Shown one piece after another: positions 44,020-55,249 of a stretch of DNA of 64,000 nt. The number at the start of each line of letters is the position of its first letter. Position 1 is the stretch's first letter. The notes beneath the pieces were generated by a model that worked only from the letters and a program-made list of their open reading frames with translations, had not been told where the DNA came from and did not search any database. Origin of the DNA: Pegoplata infirma (lineage: Eukaryota > Arthropoda > Insecta > Diptera > Anthomyiidae); NCBI GenBank assembly GCA_963921195.1, contig OY992540.1:78543337-78607336 (forward strand), in the 5' to 3' direction. The position numbers were made by a program, and so were the translations under genes.

Positions 44020-45266
44020 ACTTGAGAAAATCCAAATAAAACACAATAAGTGGTTTAAAAAAAAAGTTTTTTTGCGTTCTCTTTTTAGACTTTTTAAAAA
44101 TACCTATAAAACATAATTTATATAATTTTTTAAATAATTCCACTTGGTTAATTTAAACAACAAATTATTGTTTATCCTTCACTTGTTTTTACGTTTCAAA
44201 TATTTTTAAAAGATTCAATGACCTTCATGATTTAAAATTCTTTATGATTTCCCTTAAGAATAGTCAAATTGTATTTCATAATACACATTTTCAAAGAAAT
44301 ATCGTATTTTTAATAAAATTTTAGTTGACAATTTTTTTTTTATAATGGAATGTGTGAACTCTTTCAGATGGCTAAAAACAAATCTTAAAAATATCTACCA
44401 TAAAAATGCTACTAAAATATTTATGAGTTTATAAATAAATATACAAATAACAAAAAAGAAAAATCATAAAAAGAAACATTAAGTAAAAAAGCCTATAGGC
44501 AATCACATAAAATAAGACCATGTGACACACATTAAACACTCAAAGAAAATTTTGAGTGGATCAAGAGAATTAAATGAAATGCAAAGAAATTAATCATACA
44601 TTTAAAAGAATTCATCCTCTGCAGTCAGAAGATTTGAAGTTTATTCGAATTGATAAACATTTTTTGAAATTTGCAAACTTGTTTGTTGATATTAAAGAAA
44701 AATAAATTAACAAACACAATTTGTATAATTAGAAACAAAACTTAGTTAAAATCACAACCATAAATTGCAAAAAATTTGTAACTGTAAAAATTTGTATAAT
44801 TAGAAACAAAACTTAGTTAAAATCACCATAAACTGCTAAAAAAAATTTGTGACTGTAAATTTTTTTTTATTATCAAAATTCGTATTACCGATTCTGTACG
44901 GCTTAATTATTTTAAGTGTACATTTTTCATCTCTTCAATTTTACAAATTTGTAAATTTCTGCTAAACTTTTGTTTGAGTCCTCTTTAAAACTTTGTCTAA
45001 ATTATTTTTCTTCAATTTATTTACAAAACACAAAAATTTATTTTTAACATCAATTAATAATTAAATTCGATTTTCTTATTACAAAACACTAAAAAACTTT
45101 GTTGTTTCCATTAAAATGGATAAACAAAATTTTACAAAACAAATTTCAATCATGGACAAACTTTAATAAACAAAAACAAAGTATAAACGCCTTAAGGTAA
45201 AAAGCCAGTTGCTCAAAACAATATTAAGGATATTTTTTTGTGATTTTTTAAATAACAAAAAAAAAA
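44020..45266. other. intronic AT-rich sequence, no gene
   Basis: Nothing coding. The only structure noticed is the 71-bp direct duplication at 44720-44862. Confidence 0.5.
44720..44862. repeat. 71-bp tandem duplication
   Basis: TTTGTATAATTAGAAACAAA starts at 44720 and again at 44791, both continuing ACTTAGTTAAAATCAC and ATTTGTAACTGT/ATTTGTGACTGT. Two copies. Confidence 0.85.
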
Positions 45267-45267
45267 A

Positions 45268-46300
45268 CAAGTACAAAAGTTAAATTTGACTTGGCCGAAT
45301 CTATGAATACCCTCCACAATGCCCTTTTTGAAGGATAATAAATTTTCTAAAGTGAAAAAAATTAACAATTTTGACTAGAAATATTATATTTTGAGTAAAA
45401 ACTTTTTTTTTGCTATTTTTGTAAAAAATAGAAATTTACTAATTTTTTTTAGTGTAAAATTTTTTTCGAGTGTAAATTTTTTTCGTGTGTACAAATATTT
45501 TTGAGTGAAAAAATACTTTGTAAAGTAATTTTGTGAATTACCAATGTTTTTAAAGCTTGTTTTTTAAAGCTCGGTTTTTTCAACATGTGAATTTAAGGTT
45601 AAAGCAATCTTAAATTTACCGTTTTGTTAATAACTTTTGAACCACTTGACCACTTTGGCAGAAATTTAACGCGAATCAGACCAGGGTAACGACAAATATA
45701 TTTGCCAAGCTTTAGCATCCTCAGAACTGTTTCTCAAAAATTAGCGTGTTTTTTATCTCATAAATTCGCGAAAAACTCTTGCCGAAATTCACTCTTTTGT
45801 TTATAACTTTTGAACAACTGGACCGATTTTGCTGAATTTCAATACCAACCTGACCAGGTAAATGGCCAATATATATGCCAAACTTCAGGAGCCTCCGTAA
45901 AGGCTTTCAAAAGTTTGCGTGATTTCAACAGACCGACATACAGAATGGACATCGCTAGATCGTTCTAAACTCGATCAAGAATCATGAATATATACCCGGA
46001 AATTTTCAATTCCGGTTAACCGGTTTGAAAAAAACAGAAATTTTGAGGAAAACCCGGTTTAGCGGTTAATCGGCTTATAAACACTATTTTAAAGTGTGTT
46101 ATGTGTGATTTCCAACACCAGAATTTAAGGTTAAACGAATACGAAATTTACGGGTTTGCTCATAACATCTGAACCACCTTACCCATTTTGCTGAAATTGA
46201 TACCAATCTAACTAGAAAAATAACAAATATATATGCGAAGCTTCCAAGTTATTTGTCGAAAGTTAGCGTGTTTTCAACAGATAGATGGTCTAATGTCCTG
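45268..46300 (-). mobile_element. mini-me-like element, subfamily 1, copy 9, disrupted
   Basis: The minus-strand 3' end (CTTGTACTT..., GTGGAGGGTATTCATAGATT) and body run from 45268 to 45996, with a degraded GTCY tract near 45935. A CCGG-rich block (45997-46095) follows, then a second partial body (46105-46290) with GGTTAAACGAATACGAAATT. The 5' hairpin end is missing. Confidence 0.6.
45997..46095. repeat. CCGGTTAACCGG block, copy 1
   Basis: CCCGGAAATTTTCAATTCCG, GGTTAACCGGTTTGAAAAAA and AACCCGGTTTAGCGGTTAAT are repeated at 50032-50150 with the same flank on the right (ATTTTAAAGTGTGTTATGTG). Two copies of one junction, so the block moved or duplicated together with part of a mini-me-like copy. 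Confidence 0.65.
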
Positions 46301-46542
46301 TTCTTAAATACAATGAAAATTTTCAAAATGAATTTTAACATGATAATGTTTTAGGCTGGTGTATAATTTTAAAAAAGTTGCCACCTCAGTTTGACTATAT
46401 AAGCTATCAACGAAAAAGAAAACAAGAATTACTATTTTAATTTTCTTAAAACCAAAAATTTTAATAACTTGGGTTTGTAACTTGGATAATAATTCACCTC
46501 GTGGTAAATAAACCGGTTTTCACCAGCTGGTGAATAAAAAGT

Positions 46543-46742
46543 NNNNNNNNNNNNNNNNNNNNNNNNNNNNNNNNNNNNNNNNNNNNNNNNNNNNNNNNNN
46601 NNNNNNNNNNNNNNNNNNNNNNNNNNNNNNNNNNNNNNNNNNNNNNNNNNNNNNNNNNNNNNNNNNNNNNNNNNNNNNNNNNNNNNNNNNNNNNNNNNNN
46701 NNNNNNNNNNNNNNNNNNNNNNNNNNNNNNNNNNNNNNNNNN
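46543..46742. other. assembly gap (200 N)
   Basis: Exactly 200 N, a conventional placeholder. Sequence on the two sides is related (TTCAACAGATAGATGG at 46277, TTCAACAGACAGATGG at 46743), so the gap may hide or result from a local duplication. The three frames that cross it are artefacts. Confidence 0.97.
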
Positions 46743-47230
46743 TTCAACAGACAGATGGACATTAGACCTGATCTTAAATACAAGGAAAATTTTCAAAATG
46801 TGTTTTTCTTACATGGATATGCCCAGTTTTGTTTATTGGTATGTAAACTACAAAAAACTTGTAAAATGACAAGAAAAGTTTTTAAATATTTTTTTTTAAA
46901 AGCTTTTTACCATAATTTTGTAACTTTACAAGCTTTTTACCAACAAGGAATTCTCGTGATTGTACTAGATTTTTTACTACCTCCTATTTTACGAAAATTC
47001 CTAGAAATTTTACAAGTTCTTTACCAATAATTTTGTAATTTTACTAGCTTTTTACCAAAAAAAGTGTAAAAATTTTCTTGGAAATTTGTAAAATTACAAA
47101 AAAAATTGTAAAATTACAAAAAGAAATGTTAATTTCGATCGAAAATTTGTTTGTTAAAAAACAAGAAAACCTGTAAAATGGGATTACGAGACTTTTTCTA
47201 GTAATTTGACAAGTTTTTTTTTGGAGTGTA
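46743..47230. repeat. mini-me fragment plus CACTCAAAA MITE, copy 1 of a compound repeat
   Basis: ATGGACATTAGACCTGATCT, TACAAGGAAAATTTTCAAAA and CCCAGTTTTGTTTATTGGTA are followed by an inverted-word MITE ending GACAAGTTTTTTTTTGGAGT. The same compound stretch occurs at 50713-51180. Confidence 0.7.
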
Positions 47231-47573
47231 AAAACTAAAAATTTGGAGACAATCGGATAAGGGGAACACGTGCTAAAAATCGGTTAAAATTTGTATAAAG
47301 GGGAAAATCTATTTTTTTTTTTGTTTTTGATTTTTACAAAAAAAAAAAATATTTTAAACTTACTTTATCAAAAAAGTCAAAAAGAAATTAATTTTTTATT
47401 TGCAATTATGTTTCATATCAGCCAAAAGGCACTAAAATCAAATGAAAAATTACAAAGTTGTAAATACTTCTCAGACCCTAAGACCGTACATTTTTTGATG
47501 ACAAAATTTTTTTTTTCCAATTATATTATTCAATTGGCCTACAATTTTGTTCTACATCAGTTTAAGACCTACA

Positions 47574-48345
47574 CTCAAAAAAAAAAACTTGTAAAGTTAC
47601 CAATAAATCTCGTGATTTTACGAGGCTATCCTCGTAAAATATGACGTAGGTAAAATTCTCGTAAAATTACGAGGATTTCCTCGTAATTTTGAATGCACCA
47701 AAAATTGGTAAAATAACCAATTTTATTGGTAAAAATATTGTTTTAAAACCGGAAAAATACAAAAAAAAATGGTAAACTAACAAGAAAAAATGGTAAATAT
47801 GTTTAAAAAAATGGTAAATTTACAAACCAAAATGGTAAATTTACAAAAAAAAAAATGTTTGTTAACAACATAAATCCTTGTAATGAAATCATTTTTTTTG
47901 TAAAATAACTGTTTTTTTTGTAAATTAACTACTCCTCCTTAAATTAATCCTCGTAATAAATTTGTCAACATTTTCTTAACTTTTTTTTTTTAAATATTTT
48001 TCAATAAAAAAAAAATGCAAAAAAAATAAGTTTTTTTGTTAAACAACATAAATCGTCGTATAACATAATTTTTGTAAAATAAAGTTTTTTTTTGTAATTC
48101 AACAAGAATCCTTGTAATAAAAACTTTGTTGTAAAATAACAGTTTTTTTTTCTAAAATAACCTTTCAAAATGGTAGAATACAATTACGAAAATAAACTTG
48201 TAAAATTTCCAAATAAAACTGTAGTTCTCGTTTAAGCAAAGTACTAGATTTTTTGTTAAAAAACAAGGAAAATTGTTAAATATTGGTAGAACTGGATTAC
48301 AAGGCATTTTACCAGGCGTTTTACCAGTTTATTTTTTTGAGTGTA
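47574..48345. mobile_element. CACTCAAAA-family MITE, long copy
   Basis: ACACTCAAAAAAAAAAACTT and TTATTTTTTTGAGTGTAT are the inverted ends. The interior is a run of TGGTAAATTTACAA, CTCGTAAAATTACGAG and TTGTAAAATAAC words. Another element (48349-49125) has inserted at its right terminus. Confidence 0.75.
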
Positions 48346-48348
48346 TAT

Positions 48349-49125
48349 TAGACTGCCCAGAAAAAAACAAAGTTGTTATTTTCTTGGGGGATACCTGCGA
48401 ATTTTGTTCCTTTTTGTGCAAAAAAAATTCGGTTTTTTTTTGGGATTTTTAAAATAATATCTAGAGGTCGCGATCTCGCGTTTTATAACGATATATTTTT
48501 TTTTGAGTTTTTTATTATTTTAAATTGTTAAATATGATTAATATGATAAAATATTAATAATTTCAGACAAAAAAAAATAAATTAAAAATTAAATATCGCT
48601 CATTCCATGAGATGTCTCCCAGCATCTAATCAAATGTTCTTTAATTTATTTGAAATTTCGCACACAGGTACACTATGGAGCAATTAAAATAAATTCGTTT
48701 TTAGTTTCGCGAAAATCCACGAATTCGCGAACGCGAATATATTCGCGAATTCACGGATTTTCTCGGAACTAACAACTGATTTATTTTAATAGCTTCATAG
48801 TGTTCATATGTGCATCATTTCAAATAAATTAAGGAACATTTGATTAGATGCTGGGAGTCATCTCATGGAATGAGCGATATTTAATTTTTATTTTAATTTT
48901 TTTTTGTCTGAAATTATTAATATTTTATCATATTAATTATATTTAACAATTTAAAATAATAAAAAACTCAAAAAAAATAAATCGTTATAAAACGCGTGAT
49001 CGCGACCTCTAGATATTATTTTAAAAATCCCAAAAAAAAACCGAAATTTTTTTGCACAAAAACGAACAAAATTTGCAGGTATCCCCCAAGAAAATAAAAA
49101 CTTCGTTTTTTTTCTGGGCAGTCTA
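48349..49125. mobile_element. 777-bp hAT-like perfect foldback element
   Basis: TAGACTGCCCAGAAAAAAAC and its inverse TTTTTTTCTGGGCAGTCTA are flanked by a perfect 8-bp duplication GTGTATAT (48341-48348 and 49126-49133). The arms, about 370 bp each, are inverted copies with few changes, meeting at the palindrome GCGAATATATTCGCGAAT near 48750. No coding sequence. Confidence 0.93.
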
Positions 49126-49174
49126 GTGTATATACTATGCTTCAGCATCCTCATAATTGTCTTTCGAAAGTTAG

Positions 49175-49962
49175 CGTTACACGACTCTGTGGTACAGGGT
49201 ATAATGAGTTTGTGCTGATGTTTGTAACTACCCGAAATATTGGTCCTAGACCTACCTTTAAGAATACCGACCGACTCAGAATGACTTTTTGAGTCGATTT
49301 AGCGATGTCCGTCCGTTTGTCCGTCCGATTGTCCATCTATCGGTTTAAGCACGATACAGGTCGCAATTTTCAATCAATTGACTTGAAATTTAAGCATCTT
49401 TTGAGCCAAGGACGATTGGAGAAAGTCGGTCCATGTTAAGACCTAGCCCCCATACAAACGCCCCTTTGGATTCGGCTTTAATGACTTTAATAACCGTATT
49501 AATATAGAAATCGCTTTAAAATTTAGCAGGTAATCAAATTTTGTATGCACGAATCTTCATTCCAAATTTCAAAGGAATCGGGTCAATCCTTCTGGTAGTC
49601 CCCATACAAGCCACCCTCCCGATATTCACCTAATTCCCTCAAAATTCATAAAAATGGAAATATTTTATAAAAATTGTATTTTTAGGTGTTAAGCGTGTAC
49701 TTTAGTAACCTAATCAAATCGGAATATAATTGGATTATTTTTGGACTTAGTCCCCCATAAAAAAAATCTCGACCGATATTCAGTTAAATCGGTCTATTGA
49801 CAAAAAAATAAATCAATTCCACTTAAATTTGATCAGTGTGTATTTTCTACACTAAATAAAGATCTAACAAAAGACAGATCACATCGGTCCATGTTTGGAC
49901 TTAGGACCCATTTTCCGTAAAACACTGGTGTAGGGTATCATATGGTCGGTCTTGACCGATTA
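49175..49962 (+). mobile_element. mini-me-like element, subfamily 2, copy 10
   Basis: ACTCTGTGGTACAGGGTATA at the left is the local 5' hairpin (outer bases lost). The GTCC/GTCT tract is at 49306-49335. The 3' end is CTGGTGTAGGGTATCATATG. It is joined directly to a minus-strand mini-me fragment (49963-50031). Confidence 0.75.
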
Positions 49963-50150
49963 TGAATATATATACTTTATGGGGTCCTAGACCAATATGT
50001 CCAGGTGTTACAAACGGAGTGACAAACTTACCCGGAAATTTTCAATTCCGGTTAACCGGTTTGTAAAAAATCGAAATTTTGGGAAAAGCCCGGTTTTCCG
50101 GTTAACCGGTTTATAAATACCTACTATTTTAAAGTGTATTTTGTGTGATT
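49963..50150. repeat. mini-me fragment and CCGGTTAACCGG block, copy 2
   Basis: ATGAATATATATACTTTATG to GAGTGACAAACTTA is the 5' end of a minus-strand mini-me-like copy, broken at 50031 by the CCGG block (50032-50115) and followed by AAAGTGTATTTTGTGTGATT. Same arrangement as 45980-46110. Confidence 0.65.
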
Positions 50151-50166
50151 TTCAACACGTGAAATT

Positions 50167-50576
50167 ACACTCAAAAAATTATGTAGGTAAACTCCAGTGA
50201 ATATTCACTTAAAACAAATGAACTTTTATTTAAAAACCATTCCAGTGTTTTTTCTTTTAAAATAAAAACACAATACAGTCAATTATAAATGTTAATATAA
50301 TGACTAACCAAAACATTAAAAAACTAGTGAATATTCAATTATTTTGTATTGAAAAACAGTAAAAGTATAGAAGAAATTTTTTACTGCCGAAATTAAATGT
50401 AACAGAAAATTCGTTTTTAATACAGTAAATTATTTTTTTAAACTACAGAAACAGTAGAAAATAAGAATTCCATAATAAAATTAATGATTTTTCTTTTAAA
50501 ATAACTTTACTGATTACTTTTTAAAATAACCTACAAACAGTTAATGACATAATTTTCTTAGTGTAAGGTTAAACCA
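50167..50576. mobile_element. CACTCAAAA-ended MITE with AACAGTAAAT words
   Basis: TACACTCAAAAAATTATGTA at the left and GACATAATTTTCTTAGTGTA at the right are inverted. The interior repeats AACAGT/ACTG words and AATGAATATTCAC. Confidence 0.75.
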
Positions 50577-50712
50577 ATATGAAATTCGAGATTTTGCTCA
50601 TAACATCTGAACCATATTGCTGAAATTCAATACTAACCTGACTAGGAAAATTACAAATAAATATGCCAAGCTTCAGAATTTTCCAAGTTATTTGTCCAAA
50701 TTAGCGTATTTT

Positions 50713-51176
50713 CAACAGGCAGATGGACATTAGACCTGTTCTTAAATACAAGGAAACTTTTCAAAATATATTTTTCTTATATGGATGGGCCCAGTTTTGT
50801 TTATTAGTATCTAAACTCCAAAAAAAAAACCTTGTAAAATGAGAAGAAAAGTTTGTACAATCTTTTTACCAATTATTTTGTAACTTTATAAGCTTATTAC
50901 CACAAAAATTGTATATTTACATATTTTTGACGCGATAAAACTTACAAGGAATTCTCGTAAATTTACTAGATTTTTTTATAAAATTTTCTTGGAAATTTGT
51001 AAAACAACAACAAAAAAATTGTAAAATTACCAAAGGAAATGTAAATTTCGATCGAAAATTTTTTTGTTAAAAACAAGAAAAACTGTAAAATGGGATTACG
51101 AGGAATTCTCGTGTTTTTCCTCCTATTTTACGAAAATTCCTAGTAATTTAAGAAGTTTACCAATAATTTTTTTATT
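50713..51176. repeat. compound mini-me fragment plus MITE, copy 2
   Basis: Colinear with 46743-47230: ATGGACATTAGACCTGTTCT, TACAAGGAAACTTTTCAAAA, CCCAGTTTTGTTTATTAGTA, then TTGTAAAATGAGAAGAAAAG and the TACAAGGAATTCTCGTAA palindromes. Confidence 0.7.
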
Positions 51177-51177
51177 T

Positions 51178-51996
51178 TACACTCAAAATATTTTATAGGC
51201 AAAAACAAAAGAAAAACACACTTAAAACAAGTGAATAAACAATTGAAAACCATCCCAGTAATTATTCATTTATTTTAACAAACAGCATCATTTATTTTTT
51301 ACTGTTGACAAAATTTTCTAAAATAAATAACATTAAACATTAAAAAATTACGGGTTTTTCACTCTTTTTTACTAACATATTCGAAAAAAAATAACCTACG
51401 AAAACATTAAAAATTAATGATAGTTCTGTTATTTTTACCAACAAATTCCAAAAAAATAACCTTCGAAAACATTAAAAATAAATGATTTCGTAGGTTATTT
51501 TATACAGTTTTCTATTGAAATATTTTTTTAAAAATGTTTAATAAAATTTTGGGGAATCGATCCCGCAACCAACTACATTCTGGCCAGACACTCTACCCAT
51601 CGTGCCAAAGTCAATTGATACAAACATGTTTTTATATTTCTATAAATAATTTTTTGATTTTTTTTTTCTACAAAAAATTTACTGACTTGTGTAGGTAAAA
51701 ACTAATGATATTTCATTACAAAATACCAACAATTTAAAAAAAAATGACGTACACAAATCATTAAAAATTTAAAGAATAATCAGTAGTTTTTACTTACAGA
51801 ACAAAAATAAATGACTTTAAAGATTAAATGTTAATGAAAGTCTTTATTTTTTAGTGTGTTATTTTTGAAACTAAGGACAGAAGAAGTCATTAATAAAAAC
51901 TGAACATAAAACAAATGTTTTTGCTTTTAAAAACGACTAAACGGAAAACTTTTTTAATAAACTATAAACAGTTAATGACATAATTTTTTGAGTGTA
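51178..51996. mobile_element. CACTCAAAA-ended MITE with AAACATTAAAAA words and tRNA-like insert
   Basis: TACACTCAAAATATTTTATA and TGACATAATTTTTTGAGTGTA are the ends. The words ACCTACGAAAACATTAAAAA and ACCTTCGAAAACATTAAAAA repeat in tandem. The centre contains a tRNA-like segment at 51550-51612. Confidence 0.7.
51550..51612 (-). other. tRNA-like segment
   Basis: On the minus strand TGGCACGATGGGTAGAGTG (box-A-like) precedes GGGATCGATTCCCC (box-B-like) by about 30 bp. The T loop has a GATC instead of the usual GTTC. Not a functional tRNA. Confidence 0.45.
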
Positions 51997-52210
51997 CAAG
52001 CTTTTAACCAATAAAATTGTAACTTTACAAATTTTTTGGCGCAATAAAACTTACAAGGAATTCTCGTGAATTTACTAGGTTTTTTTTTATAAAATTTTCT
52101 TGGAAATTTGTAAAATTACAAAAAAAAAATTGTAAAACTACAAAAAAAAATGTAAATTTCGATCGAAAATTTTTTTGTTAAAAAACAAGAAAAACTGTAA
52201 AATGGGATTT
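51997..52210. mobile_element. partial CACTCAAAA/TTGTAAAATTAC MITE
   Basis: TACAAGGAATTCTCGTGAAT, AATTTGTAAAATTACAAAAA and AACTGTAAAATGGGATT words as in 50816-51100; both family ends missing. Confidence 0.6.
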
Positions 52211-52309
52211 CCTTAAAAATCACTTTTAACAATTTTTAACTGATTTTCGCCACGTGTTCCGAAATTGTCTTCAAATTTTGAATTTATTATTTTTAAATGC
52301 TAATGAGCA

Positions 52310-52468
52310 AATCTGGGCCAATCCTACGTACGAACATCGCTAAATCGTCTAAAAACTATCGGAGATCATGAAAGTATATACTTTATGGGGTCCTTGACCT
52401 ATATTTCGTGATGTTACAAACGGAATCGAAAAATGTTTACCCTGTATCACTAGATGGAGGGTATAAAA
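52310..52468 (-). mobile_element. 5'-end fragment of mini-me-like element
   Basis: GAACATCGCTAAATCGTCTA, GTATATACTTTATGGGGTCC and CACTAGATGGAGGGTATAAA mark the core to 5' hairpin of a subfamily 1 copy. The remaining part is absent. Confidence 0.7.
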
Positions 52469-52469
52469 T

Positions 52470-53129
52470 ATAGAAAAAAAGCTTTTAAACTAATTTAAAC
52501 AGTTGGAAAAAAAGAAATTAATGAAAATGCAATTGACATTAATTGAATTTTGCTTGGTTTTTTTTCTCTCGCGCGCAATTCTTCAATTACTCACTACAGA
52601 CATGCAAAAACAAGATGATAAAAATTAAAAAAGAAAAAATAAAGAAAAACACTTGTATTTTTAATTAAATTGTAAATTTATATACAAAATACGCAAAAAG
52701 GTTAAGGATTTTTTAAATGAAATTTTATTTTGAAACCTTGAAAAGAATTTTTAAGAAAAATAGAAAACAAAAACTTTTGTTATTCAGAATAAAAATACAA
52801 ATAAATTCAATAAGTCTGGGATTTAAATTTCATTCATTCATTTTATTTAATGTGTTTTCTATCACTTTTTTTGTAATCAAAAATATAAATAATATGCATA
52901 CTACTTACAGTTTTGTTAAAAAAACTTTTGATTTACAGTAATAACTTGGAAAACTTGAAAGTATGATGTACTTGTTACTTTTCCTGTTTGCTATTTAAGT
53001 TTTAGCATTTTCTTTAGATTTTACTGTATATTGTCAACTTTTTTAAAACAATCAAATGTGAATCTTACAATGCATTCATGTGTATTTTTAAAATATTGAT
53101 TTTTAAATTTTGAGAAATATGCATTAGAC
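52470..53129. other. intronic AT-rich sequence, no gene
   Basis: No supported gene. The frame at 52717-52941 has no recognisable domain and the composition of its surroundings. Confidence 0.5.
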
Positions 53130-53315
53130 TGGCTTTTTTTTATGGCAAAAAAATTTTTCTTCCGATATTGAACGTCCGAGATTTTTTTTTTTCCAATGCC
53201 TAAAACTAATGTGGTACAAATTTGAAGCCAATCGAAATAAATAAAATAATAAAATAATAAGCCGTGGCGCCCGGATATCAAAGTTTTTGATTTTTGAAAA
53301 TATTAAAAAAAAATT
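53130..53315. repeat. degenerate 'TTTTCGAGATATCG' family fragment
   Basis: ATTGAACGTCCGAGATTTTT, CCTAAAACTAATGTGGTACA and GCCGTGGCGCCCGGATATCA match 18780-18900. Non-coding. Confidence 0.6.
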
Positions 53316-54950
53316 AAAACAAGTAAAAAAGTTAAATTCGGTCCTGCCGAGTGTATTGATACCATCTACAATGTAAACAAGACTATTTGCAAAAAAAAAA
53401 AAAATAATAATAAATAAAAAAAAAAACAAAAAAATTCCGCGGAAAAAAATTTTGGTAAAAAAAAAAAAATTCGCGAAACTTTTTTTTGGTAAAAAAATAT
53501 GTTTATTCTTCTAAAAATACCATTCGGCATCGAATTATGTTTACAAATGTGAACCAGCAGTCGAATTAAAGTTTTTGTTTTTTAGGTTATATGGAATGTA
53601 CCAAAAATTTCGAGGAGTCCTTATATTTTCGTTCATAACTTTTGAACCAAACCAAACTGCTCGGGACAAGAACAATTAAACAAGTTAAGTTTTAGAAAAA
53701 TTTTAGTAATATATTGGCAGTGATCGCCATTTCAACAGACGGAAGGATATCGCTAGAATTTCTTAGAATCGATCAATAACACCGTCCGATAAAAATGAAA
53801 AAAAGTCGAACTGAATAATATACGTTTGAAACTTGAAACTAAATGTAGTAAAACAGATTTTCTTTATGTGATCCTGTTTCCTTTTAAAATGACTTCAAAC
53901 TTTTAGAGGATTCAATTTTAAACACCCAGAAAAGTTTTACAGTAACTTTTTTACGGTTATTCAAAAAGTTTTTAGTTAAAGTTATTTTAAACGTTTTATC
54001 GTTTGTTTTTCAATGAAAATAAAATACTAAACGATTTATACAGTTGTAGAAACAATAAACTACAAAAGTTACGGAAAAATATTTTAATCAGTTAAATTAT
54101 TTGTGACTGATTATTCCGTATAATTTTACAGAAGTACGGTTTTTGTAGTTTGTTATTGAAAAAATTTTATTTTTACTTCACAAAATAAAAAAATTTAAAC
54201 AGTTAGAATAACTGAAATATCGTTTGTTTTTACGGAATGTCTAGTCATTTATTAACGTTTAAAAATAACTGAAAAAGTGTGTTGTTTCAAATGAAATATA
54301 AGTAGTCCGTTTTTTAAAAGGAAAAACGATTGCTTTAAACGTTTTTTCAGTTCAATTTACTTACAAAATATTTTAAGTGAAGGATACATTACGTAAAATA
54401 TTTTTTTTATATTTGCACTTATCCTAGGATGTCACTTGTGACAGCAAATGAAAGAGAATATCAGTAAAAAGGAAAGAGAATATCAGTAAAAAGGAGGTAT
54501 GATGCTACGTCCTTTCAAAAATGTATCAATCAATATCATTCAAAATTTTCAAAAAAATATTTCAAATGACGTTATTCACACCTTTTTATCCTGATATGGA
54601 AAAATAAAAAATTAAAAAATTAGGGGAGGTCTTCCTCTTTAATTTTCCATCACCAGTGTAACCCAAGTACAAGTACAAATATTTAAAAAATATTTTATAT
54701 AATGTATAAAACTTTTAATTCCATTTAAAAGGAAACAAGATCACAAAATTAAAAACTGTAAATGCAGTTTTACTCCATTTGATCTTTACTTTTAGACGTG
54801 TATCATCAGGTTCGTGTTTAATATTGGCTGTTGGACGGTGTAATATATATAATTTATGGGGTCCCAGACCGATATTTCGATGAGTTACAAACGGAATAAC
54901 AAACTTTTATTTACCCTTTACCACTAATTGTTAGTGGAGGGTATAAAAAA
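53316..54950 (-). mobile_element. mini-me-like element, copy 11, split by a foldback element
   Basis: The 3' part (53316-53776) has the GTTAAATTCGGTCCTGCCGA hairpin, GATACCATCTACAATG and core GATATCGCTAGAATTTCTTA. The 5' part (54844-54950) has TTTATGGGGTCCCAGACCGA and TTAGTGGAGGGTATAAA. Between them lies the 53780-54840 element. Most similar to copy 4. Confidence 0.78.
53780..54840. mobile_element. CACCGTCC-ended foldback element, TAA target
   Basis: CACCGTCCGATAAAA and CTGTTGGACGGTG are inverted ends, flanked by TAA (53777-53779 and 54841-54843). Inner arms also pair (GTGATCCTGTTTCCTTTTAA on the left; its inverse near 54722). A smaller word-repeat block (53929-54389, AAACGTTTT/ACAGTTA words) is nested inside. 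Target size resembles the CACTG family but ends differ. Confidence 0.8.
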
Positions 54951-54989
54951 AATAAAACAAAATGTCTTGCGACACATCATATTTATGTA

Positions 54990-55240
54990 CAGAGAGAAAA
55001 ATAAATAAATAAACTGAATTTTTCAGTTGGATCAATTCAAAATTCGGTTGCTGCTACTACAATTCGATCTGGCAAACGAAATTTGTAGTTTTTTCAATTA
55101 AAAGACAGTTTTATCAATAAAATTTAGTTGTAACTACCGATATTCAGTTGTTACAACCTTAATACAAATGCATCAACAGAATTTTTGTTGTAACAGCTGA
55201 TTTTGAGTTGGAAATTAGCAAATTTGTTTTCTGTGTGTAT
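54990..55240. mobile_element. MITE built from CAGTTGTTACAACTG words, copy 1
   Basis: TACAGAGAGAAAAATAAATA and AATTTGTTTTCTGTGTGTA are weakly inverted ends. The interior repeats TCAGTTG, TAGTTGTAACTAC and CAACTGAATTT. Copy 2 is at 59812-60125, where TCAATTCAAAATTCGGTTGC also occurs with one change. Confidence 0.7.
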
Positions 55241-55249
55241 TAATTCTGA

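Noticed and set aside
46494..47030. Frames crossing the gap
   Set aside because: They consist mostly of N-derived unknown residues.
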